Shown: positions 1 to 7,032 of the stretch, piece by piece
Layout of the letters: every line of letters begins with the position of its first letter
How positions within the stretch are numbered: the stretch's first letter is position 1
NCBI GenBank assembly: GCA_017911155.1
Contig: JAEFCI010005746.1
Span: 1 to 10,464, forward strand
Direction of reading: 5' to 3'
From: Olpidium bornovanus S191
Lineage: Eukaryota; Olpidiomycota
Length of the DNA: 10,464 nucleotides
Position numbers and translations under genes: made by a program
Notes under the pieces: generated by a model
What the model saw: only the letters and a program-made list of their open reading frames with translations
What the model was told of the DNA's origin: nothing
Database searches by the model: none

Positions 1-120
1 CATGATTTGCCGGTCGGAGTTTGGAGTCGCATTTTCTTTTCGTTCAGAATAGCAGTTACATATGCAGTAATGTTCGCCTTTCTGAAAGAACGGCGAAAAC
101 GACTCCAGCTTTTGAATTAC

Positions 121-1546
121 CTCCAGTTTTAACGTGACAACAGCAATGAAAAATGTGAATAGTAGGATGCTGTCAAAGAAGAGAATAAGGGCAGCCAGGA
201 TACAAAACTCTTTCAAGGCCGGGATGCCTGTAAAAACAGCAATTGCCGTCGCACACAAAGGAAACGCGCACGCCGCGAAGATTGATTCGAACAGACCAGC
301 GGACAAAACATTCAGCACTCTGCCAGTTCACAAATTGGCCTGTACCCCGAAGAGCCGCATCGGCACACCTGCATAACCCACCGGACAGAGCGCCGCACAG
401 AAGCACACTTATCTCCACCGCATAGTCCCAGCCGAGCTTGCTGCCGACAGATTCGACGCCGCAAAGGACCCGCCTGCGACTGGAAAGCGCGACAGACTGG
501 GGTCCGGCATCCCAGTCCTCGGCGTCCAGCCCCTCACTCTCGTCGCGGTCGGAACCATCCCACTCCGACGAGCTCACCGCGCTGCCCCTGCTTCTGTCCC
601 CTGCGCCCTGCACTCCCAGACTTTTCCGCTCGCTGGCACGGAGGATGCTTTTGCACAGGGTATACGGCTTCTCGAAGCCGATGGTAATGACGAGGAACGG
701 TATCGCCTCTGCGAAGTGAACCACGCTCACCGTCGTCCCTAGCACGTTAGTCACCAGGAGGGCAAGCAGAAAATCTATACAGCCCTGCAGAAGGACCACG
801 GCAGCCAAGGAACACTTGGAGCCCAGCTTGCGCATATTCAGGTACAGAAACCCGAAAGTGGCATACATCATGAGATAACCCATGAGCACCACCAGCACCT
901 CAGCGCTGTCGGCGTTCTGTAAGCGGCGGAGAGAAGACAAAAAGAAAAAAAAACAAATTATGCTGCTGGCAGGAGGCTTGTGCGACTTCTGCCGAACGTT
1001 TCCGAGAAAAATTGCGGGGGAAAACACGACGAAAACCGCCCTCACTCAGACGCGTACCTCAATCAGCCCTTTGAGCTGCATGAGCAACTCCGCAGAGACA
1101 GTCAAGAAGCGGAAGAGCACGAATGTCTTTTCCGCGTCTGCACGCATGTTATTCCTCAGACCGCCGGTGAATTCGTTTGGCGCGGCCCACCGTTCGCCGG
1201 CGCTTTGATGCTCGGTGTCGACGGGAAATGCCGTGGATGGTGTCGCGGCGGTGGTGAGCGAGAAGGTGTCCGCGGCAAAAAAGAACTGGACCAGGAGGAG
1301 GTACGCGCAGCAGCCGACGATGAGGCACACGACGATGGCGTCGACGGGGTTGGCGGAGACGAAGGCGGAATAACGGCGCAAGGAGCGGTCGAGCAAGGAG
1401 CGCGAAGAGCGCAGGGCGGGCGCGACGCCCGTGCGGGAGGGGGCCGGAGACGGCCGGCGGTCCTCTGCACTGCCGCCTCTCCTCTTCGCCGGTGCACCCG
1501 GCGACGGGAGGTCGAGCGCCGGCCGAACGGGCGTCGGCTGCGTCAT
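121..1546 (-). CDS. HMG1: 3-hydroxy-3-methylglutaryl-CoA reductase, N-terminal membrane part with sterol-sensing domain (partial, runs off the left edge)
   Basis: This enzyme reduces HMG-CoA to mevalonate with NADPH, the controlling step of sterol and isoprenoid synthesis in the ER membrane. Three minus-strand exons are visible: 1546-1058 (ATG at 1546, residues 1-163), 916-382 and 227-121. Introns are 1057-917 (GTACGC, pyrimidine-rich acceptor ending TTACAG) and 381-228 (GTGGGT, TTTTTACAG). The phases agree (0, then 1). A GTAATT donor at 120 probably starts the next intron. Residues 1-60 are Pro/Ser/Arg-rich; the first membrane span is about 68-90. From LIE+NADSAEV (161-170) onward the sequence follows the sterol-sensing domain: GYLMMYATF, NMRKLGSK (191-197), EAIPFLVITIGFEKPY (233-248), DYAVEISVLLCGALSG (327-342), then LKEFCILAAL and the last visible span. 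A Ser/Asp/Glu-rich stretch lies at about 275-302. The reading frame stays open upstream to 2071, but that part is low-complexity and probably leader. The catalytic domain is outside the window. The family call is firm; the 5' start is likely. Confidence 0.92.
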
Positions 1547-1561
1547 ATTGGCAGGGGACCG

Positions 1562-1735
1562 CGGGGACCCGCGCGGGTGCGGGAAGCGGGGAGGGGAAGC
1601 GGGGAGGAGAAGCGGGGAGGGCGCGGGTGAGCGGGGGCGGGGGCGGGAGGTGGAGGCGTGTGCGGGGGGGGGGAAGACGCGATTGCCGGAAGGAGCGGGG
1701 ATGGGGGGAGGGGGCGGCAGGGAACGGAGGGGAAA
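1562..1735 (+). repeat. G-rich block with short imperfect repeats, potential G-quadruplex region
   Basis: Runs of three to ten guanines recur across the block. Three near-identical copies of AAGCGGGGAGG lie in tandem at about 1583-1620. GGGGGCGGGGGCGGGAGG-type runs follow at about 1633-1650 and a ten-G run at about 1663-1672. The block ends in an A-run at 1733-1742. It lies immediately upstream of the reductase start codon on the opposite strand, within the likely 5' leader. Confidence 0.7.
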
Positions 1736-2248
1736 AAAAAAAATACTGTAGTTTGGAGAGAAAAGGGAAGAGAAGAGAAGAGGCAACGACGGAGAGGCCG
1801 CCGCCCCCGCGCCTTTCCTATGGTTGAATTCTTCCTTTGTATTGTAAAAAGAAGGCGGTGAGGAACGGAGGACGGTACGCGAAGAGGTCCTCTGTTTACG
1901 ATACGGAAAGGTCACCGGCTCTATGGATCCGTTTGAACAGTTTGAGCCCCCCCGCCCCCACCCTTGGCTTCTGGTTTGCTTTGGTGCGCTTGGCGGGGGC
2001 GCTAAGGAGAGCAGGCAACCCGCGACCAGCGTTCGCGGCTGCCTGAAGGTGGGCGACGTGCGGCAGCACACGGCGACGTTCGACGACGCGGCTGCCGACC
2101 GCTGCGAGCTGGTGGGACAAAAATACAGTGGCGTGTTGCGCGTTTGCCGGTGCGGCTTCGGCGACAGAAAACCTCAGATTTGCTGAGATCACGTAACCGG
2201 GAGAGCACTTCAGCAGTCGCGGCGTTTGTAAATCCCTGCTCCGAAAAA

Positions 2249-2307
2249 TGAGAAAAAAAAAAAGAAAAAAGGAAAAGGAAAAGAGAGAGAGAGAGAAAAA
2301 AGAAAAC
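2249..2307 (+). repeat. Polypurine tract with (GA)n microsatellite
   Basis: The plus strand is almost pure A and G here, moving from A-runs broken by single G to a GAGAGAGAGAGA microsatellite (about 2283-2296). It lies in the spacer about 700 nt upstream of the reductase start and has no coding features. Its most likely nature is simple-sequence DNA. Confidence 0.8.
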
Positions 2308-2723
2308 TCTTTGGGCATCCTTCGCTTACCGGGATTACTCTCCTAGGTCAACACAAGGTAGGAGGGGGTGACCGCCTAGTGTGGCCGATCTCCACGACAT
2401 GACCGCGCTTTGTACGTGGCGGGCGTTACCATTTTCATGTTCTGCTGCGGTGCTTGAAACCAATTTTGGCTTACATGTCGTCAAGGCGCAACCTCGGCAA
2501 CCGACGCGAGCGGGCACCAGGCAAACCGACTAAAAATGGAACTTACAATAACAGCAGCGAATAATGGAGTATGGGGGTGTGGGGAAGGGGTGTGGTGGCT
2601 AATAATGCCTATTCGCTATTAATTGCAGGTTATACGATACGGAATAGTGACTTCTGCTTTTTCTTCTTGCAAGCGGTTCCAGGAAACAGTCTATCGGTGA
2701 CGTCCTCGGCGGCGGAACGGCCA

Positions 2724-5374
2724 TCACATCCGCTGCAGCGGTTTTAGTCCGATCATGCGCATCGCGTTGCCCAGGGTGACGCATGCCGCCTGGTACAAGC
2801 ATGCGCGGGCATGGGCCAGCTCGCGCGGCTGGTTGGCGACCCAGATAGACTCCCAAGCAACGGACACCTGGTGGGAGACGCGGAACGCGTATGTGCACAC
2901 CGTGCACGGCTCGAGATTGCTCTGCGCTGCGCGGACGACATCAGGCCAGTCGGCCAGCACGGACACGAGGGCAAGCGTCGCCTTTTCGGTGAGGAGGCTC
3001 AGGTCCGCCTCCATCACGTTGGGCGCGAATCCATTCTGCTCGACGAACGTGCGCTCCACCGAGCACAGCCGTGCATGGGCGTATTGCAGGTAAGGTCCGG
3101 TGTCCCCCTCGAACGACAGCATGCGCTTCCAATCGAAGGAATAGTTCTTGATGCGGCGAGCCTGCATGTCCTGCACGATGATTGCGGTGATCCCCACGCA
3201 ATCTGCTACAACCTCTGGGAACTGTATCTGGGCGTACTTATCGGGATTGCCTTTCATCACCTCGTGCATCGTCTCTCCGGCGTTGTCAAGCATGTCTTCC
3301 AGGAACACAACGTTACCACGGCGGGGGGCCATGCCGAGAACCATACCGTGATTGACGTGCAAGCAGCTGGTAGCAAAAGGGAATCCGGCTAGTTCGAGGA
3401 TTTTGAACAGCTGCTTCAGGTGAAGATCCTGCTGGCTCGCTACCACGTAAATCATCTTGTCAAACTTGTATCGCTCGTGCCGCTCCATCGCCGCACCGAT
3501 GTCACGGGTGATGTACAGAGTTGTCCCATCCGACTTCTGCACGATTGCCTTGCCCATCTTGTACTCAGTGAGGTCGATGATCTCGGCGCCCTCTGACGGT
3601 ATTAAAAGGTCCTTATCTCGCAAAATCTTAATCGCACGATACATGGCATCGGTCACCTGCGACTCCCCGGAGTATACGTCAAACTCGACACCGAGGCGAG
3701 CGTAAATTTTTTTGTACTTCTCGATAGACAAATCGCGGAAACGAGACCATAGCTTGAGTGACTCGGCATCGCCTAAAAAACATAAAGAAGTAGGAGTGTC
3801 TGAATATGGAAAACATGGATGTCTGGTTCCCAACTTTGTCCCTGGAGCTGCGCTAACCATCCTCCATCTGTTTGAAGTATGCCCGAGCCTCGTCATGAAT
3901 GCTCGGATCCGTTTCTGCTTCGGCATTAATCTTGACGTAGACGTCGAACAAGTGCTTGATAGGATCTGCAGCCAACTCTTCTTCGGAACCAAAGCGCTTA
4001 TAACCGACAGCGAGCAAGCCTCCAAACAAAAACCCGAAATCAACAAACAAATCAATTCGAATGGATGAAAAAATGGAAAACGAAAAACAGAGGGTAAAAC
4101 AAACACCACTGACCATATTGCTTCCCCCAATCGCCAAGGTAATTCATGGCGATGGCGGTCCACCCGCTGGCAACATGGATGTTCTTTACAAAGTTGCCGA
4201 TAATTGTACTGCGAAGGTGACCGGCATGAAAGGGCTTTGCAATGTTTGGGCTGCTGAATTCGACAATGATGCGCTTGCCCTTCCCGGAAGAATTCGAACC
4301 ATATTTCTCTCGCATGGTACCGATAAGCTTCCGCAGGACCAACTCTATACGCTTATCCTGGGCGGTTACAAAATTGATGAACGGCCCTTTGCAGTTCGTG
4401 TTGGTGATATACTCATTGCAGGCAAACTGGGGGATGCAAAAAGTATTGAATAATCGGTAAGCATTCGACAGGAGACAGGGTGGCCCGCCTCGCAGGAAAG
4501 ATGGGGAATGTCGGCAAAGCGTTGGCGCCCAGCACACAACGGCGATCACCTTCTCGCTGAACTCCTTCGCGAGTTGTATCGGATTTCCACTCAGACGGAG
4601 CTTAGGTACGGCCATGGCGTAGTCACCAAGGTCGTTGCCCTTCGGAATGTCAATCATGTCAATGATTTTCTCGGCGGGAACCTCTGTGAGACGCGACATT
4701 TCCGACGCGATCATGTTGCGATAGAAGTCGTGCATGTTGGTATGCGGCTCAGTACCGGGTAGCTCAGAAACGCTGGCTGACGCGTCGCCGGCGCCACCGC
4801 CGCCCGGGCACTCCTTCGCGGCTTCGGCGAGGCGCGCATCGACGACCTCCACGGCATGCTTAGCCTCCGGAAGAGCTTCGACAATCTCCATCCAGGTGTT
4901 TATATTCGGCGAGAATTGTTTCCTGTCCTTCTTAGCGCGAAGCACCGCCCACGCCGCAAAGTCCGCGATAGTTCGCGCCGGTGTCCCAGCAAGGAACGCC
5001 GGGTGGGGTTTGGAAGGCGACGCGGCGAGCAGCCTGTCGAGGAGCGCGACGAGGTCATCCAGCCGCGCGGCGTCCCTGTTCGCGAGCCGCACCGCCTCCA
5101 AAACTTCGTCCACAAGCGGGCCCGCTGTGGAGCCCGCCGTCTCGTCGTACAATTCCGTCCCAGACGTCGCGCTCGCCTCCCGGGCGAAGAATCGGAGAAT
5201 GTTCACGCCGGTCGGCGCCGGACCCTTCGCCCCCGGCCGGAGCAAGGACGTGTCAACCGACGCAGGAGCGACCGTAAGCTTGAGCGGCTTTTGGGGCCCT
5301 GGCGCAGAAGCGCAGCAGGCGTACACCGCGACGTGGGCATAGGGCGGCGCCGACGCCGAGAAAAGCAGCTCCAT
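2724..5374 (-). CDS. RARS1: Cytosolic arginyl-tRNA synthetase with an N-terminal GST-like extension
   Basis: This class I synthetase joins arginine to tRNA-Arg in the cytosol. The four minus-strand exons are 5374-4550, 4426-4114, 4019-3858 and 3772-2724 (stop TGA), coding 782 residues. Introns are 4549-4427 (GTGATC), 4113-4020 (GTCAGT), 3857-3773 (GTTAGC), all ending AG with matching phases 0, 1, 1. Residues 1-213 resemble a GST fold: ILRFFAREA near 60-67, a helical part with LLDRLL, FLAG and ARTIADFAAWAV near 109-143, and a Trp-centred helix near 160. Residues 214-330 match the ArgRS N-terminal tRNA-elbow domain (NMIASEMSRLTE, GNDLGDYAMAVPKLRL). The catalytic domain follows, with FHAGHLRS (HIGH motif, HAGH at 342-345), MNYLGDWGKQYG (368-380), RFGSEEEL and YITRD (520-524). 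MAPRRGNVVFLEDML (581-595) stands where the second signature loop lies. FEGDTGPYLQYAHARL (654-669) leads into the helical anticodon-binding domain, which ends normally at LQRM. The start codon has a good context (G at -3 and +4). M214 could start a form without the extension. Confidence 0.95.
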
Positions 5375-5604
5375 CTCCGAGGCCTAAAAGGACGGCGTTG
5401 TTCGGAAGTTGTTTAGGACTCGTGGTGGCGGGTGGGGGGGAGGAGGGGCAACTCTGTTGAGTCTTTTGGAGCCGGAAGGAGAACTGAGGAGAACCCGCAG
5501 CGAGCCCGTGTGAACAGAGCCCAAGGAAGGAAGGTATTTGAGGCGTCACGTTGCCATCTCTGCTAGGCCTAATTTACTCGCGGCCTATTTCCACCTTTTC
5601 ACCT
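5375..5604. other. Short spacer upstream of arginyl-tRNA synthetase
   Basis: These 230 nt separate the stop of the small minus-strand gene from the synthetase start. On the minus strand it is pyrimidine-rich near the start codon, including a C-run at about 5431-5446. The heptamer TAGGCCT occurs twice, at about 5565 and just before the start codon at about 5383. I see no gene. It must hold the 3' end of one gene and the promoter of the next, which is compact spacing. Confidence 0.45.
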
Positions 5605-6087
5605 TTACTTCCACCAAAATCCGCTCGAGAACGTCACGCGGTCAGCGTGTGCTGGCGCCTTTTTTTTGCGCAGCTCAAGGCCATATGGGTTCACTACTTC
5701 CGCCTCGGGGAGCTTTACTGCTTCCTCAGAGGTGACCCCAGGGTCACCGCTGTTACCAGCCCGGAGAAGATAGTCCCCGTCAAAAAGATTCATCGTAAAG
5801 TCTGCGGCGAATCTGCAAATCCTGCGGATCTGCAAATCTTATGGTCACCCTTCGCCTTGGCTTTTCTGCGCTGTCGCTGTCGCAGTTGTCATTGACAGCT
5901 TCCAGGATTTGTCCGCCATACTCCTCCTTCGAGTCCCCTTCTGTTGAAATGTCCTTCCCTTCGCTGTCTGTTTTGGGGAGTTACCGTCATCTTCAGCTTC
6001 CTCACTGAACTCCTCCGTTCCGTCCCACTCCCCCGTTTGTGGCGACGCATCCGAGTCCGCTCCTTCAAAATCATCATGTGCCCCCAT
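5605..6087 (-). CDS. Uncharacterised acidic small protein; reading frame interrupted (frameshifts or unresolved introns)
   Basis: I do not recognise this gene. Coding character is strong but moves between frames on the minus strand. Segment A runs from ATG 6087 to about 5971 (39 residues, Asp/Glu-rich, WDGTEEFSEEAEDD). Segment B runs 5971-5783 in the -1 frame (63 residues, acidic then basic, with KPRRRVTIRFADPQDL and RRRLYDESF before TGA). Segment C runs 5781-5605 back in the first frame (58 residues, NPYGLELRKKK, then RVTFSSGFWWK and TAA). Together they would give about 160 residues. A/B meet at CCCCAAAA and B/C at TTTTTGAC. Splicing alternatives: a 44-nt intron 5984-5941 (GTAACT...CAACAG) would replace the first shift. 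An intron 5984-5802 (183 nt, GTAACT...CCGCAG) would join A to C in frame and drop B. RVTF fits the short protein-phosphatase-1 docking consensus, which is weak evidence. An in-frame TGA at 6225 closes the frame upstream. Sequencing indels or a decaying gene are also possible. Confidence 0.5.
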
Positions 6088-7032
6088 GGATCCCGCTCGC
6101 CCTTCAGCGCCGAAATGGGTGTTATGGTCGTTGCAGGCCAACCCGCGAATCTCTTCACAACACAAGAACCAACTGCTGCGTCTACAGCAACCACTCAAGC
6201 GGGATCTGAATAATACTCCGAATCAACGGGCCCGACGTTTTGAAAAGCGATCGCCCAAACCCGAGAAAATATTGCAGACAGGCGCGCGCTTTAGAAGGAG
6301 TATCCGGTCGGCCAGGCACAACTTGGGAAGGAGTGGCGGTGGGGGGGGTTCACCTGTCGGGACCAAAAACCCGGTAACAACGACAACCGAGAGAAATATG
6401 AAATATGTTCGGAGCGAAAAAGCAGTGATGTCGCAGGACGCCACTCCACTCGGACGGCAGCAAAGCCCACGTGGGATGCAACACTGCGGGTTTGGGGCGG
6501 GGAAGGTTGCCAATAAACTTTTGGTGTCACGTGACATTGGGAGGTATGTTGCGGCTCCTCCCGCAAATGAGCGAACCGCGAGCAGGAATTTTTTATTTTG
6601 GTTCTTAAGGATCCACGTGGGCACGCCCACCACCCCCCCTCCCCTCGGCTCCCCTGCCCCTCCTCCATCCTGCAGCCCCGACCCAACCCGCCCATTCCCC
6701 AACTTTGCCTCCTCTTTCCCCTTCTCCCGCCGCAACAAATCTCCGCCTGTCTTGCGCAAGACTCCGTGGTAATTATCTCCCCGCCAGGGATGTCTGTTGA
6801 GTAATCCCACCATCTCCGCACAACCGTTCATCGGCTGCGCTGACTTCAGCAACTAAAGGAAAAGATTCATTTCTCGCTTTCGTCCGTCCCCGCTTGCGAT
6901 CCGCTGCGTGCAACTGCGGGGCCGGACCGTTGTTCTACTACCTGCAAACAAGGCTAACTCAAACCTCCCACGCACTACCCGCTAGCGCTTAATCTCTTAC
7001 AGCAAAGTCAGTCGACGACTGGCTCGCAAGTA
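6088..7032. other. Spacer between divergent genes, probable two-way promoter region
   Basis: This spacer of about 0.95 kb lies between the small minus-strand gene and the plus-strand WSC gene, so it probably holds both promoters. It contains three CACGTG sites, CCAAT boxes on both strands, and a long pyrimidine-rich tract on the plus strand at about 6625-6735. The open frames across it (for example minus 6852-6223) are Pro/Gly/Arg-rich and unlike any family I know. I see no convincing gene here, though an upstream exon of the small gene is not excluded. Confidence 0.5.
6466..6619. promoter_or_regulatory. Cluster of three CACGTG E-box palindromes with CCAAT boxes
   Basis: CACGTG occurs at 6468-6473 (inside the 10-bp palindrome CCCACGTGGG, 6466-6475), at 6528-6533 (inside GTCACGTGAC, 6526-6535) and at 6614-6619. 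A CCAAT box lies at 6510-6514 and an inverted one (ATTGG) at 6536-6540. CACGTG is the known target of basic helix-loop-helix factors such as fungal Cbf1 and Pho4, and CCAAT is the target of the Hap/NF-Y complex. That these sites act on the flanking genes is inference. Confidence 0.5.

Larger units (their letters stand above)
1547..2723. other. Spacer: HMG-CoA reductase leader/promoter and arginyl-tRNA synthetase 3' flank
   Basis: Both neighbouring genes are on the minus strand, so the start of the reductase faces the end of the synthetase across about 1.18 kb. I see no convincing gene here. The block next to the reductase start is very G-rich on the plus strand (1562-1735), so the leader of its mRNA would be C/U-rich. 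A polypurine tract lies at 2249-2307, and a second G-rich patch at 2573-2600. Open frames on both strands are Pro/Arg/Ser-rich low complexity without family features. Regulatory sites for the reductase are expected in this spacer, but I cannot place a TATA box or transcription start. Confidence 0.6.

Noticed and set aside
268..292. tRNA B-box-like sequence GTTCGAATC on the minus strand
   Set aside because: It falls inside the second HMG-CoA reductase intron. No acceptor stem, A box or anticodon arm can be drawn around it.
980..1630. 216-codon plus-strand open frame
   Set aside because: It lies antisense to reductase exon 1 and the G-rich leader. It is Gly/Arg/Glu-rich with no family features, and the minus strand clearly codes here.
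1547..2071. Upstream extension of the HMG-CoA reductase frame to an ATG at 2071
   Set aside because: The frame is open, but the added residues are low-complexity Pro/Ser/Phe runs from the G-rich and A-rich blocks. The ATG at 1546 starts just before the normal N-terminal part, so the upstream part is more likely leader.
2755..3392. Plus-strand open frames of 112 and 193 codons
   Set aside because: They are shadows of the last arginyl-tRNA synthetase exon, whose minus-strand frame matches the family throughout.
5968..5984. 17-nt GT...AG intron (GTAACTCCCCAAAACAG) that would join the first two segments of the small gene in phase
   Set aside because: It restores the frame, but it is far shorter than the other introns here (85-154 nt) and than ordinary fungal introns. 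A 44-nt intron or a frameshift is less extreme.
6223..6852. 209-codon minus-strand open frame
   Set aside because: Composition follows the G/C-rich spacer and there are no domains or matching introns. It also covers the E-box cluster, which favours promoter DNA.
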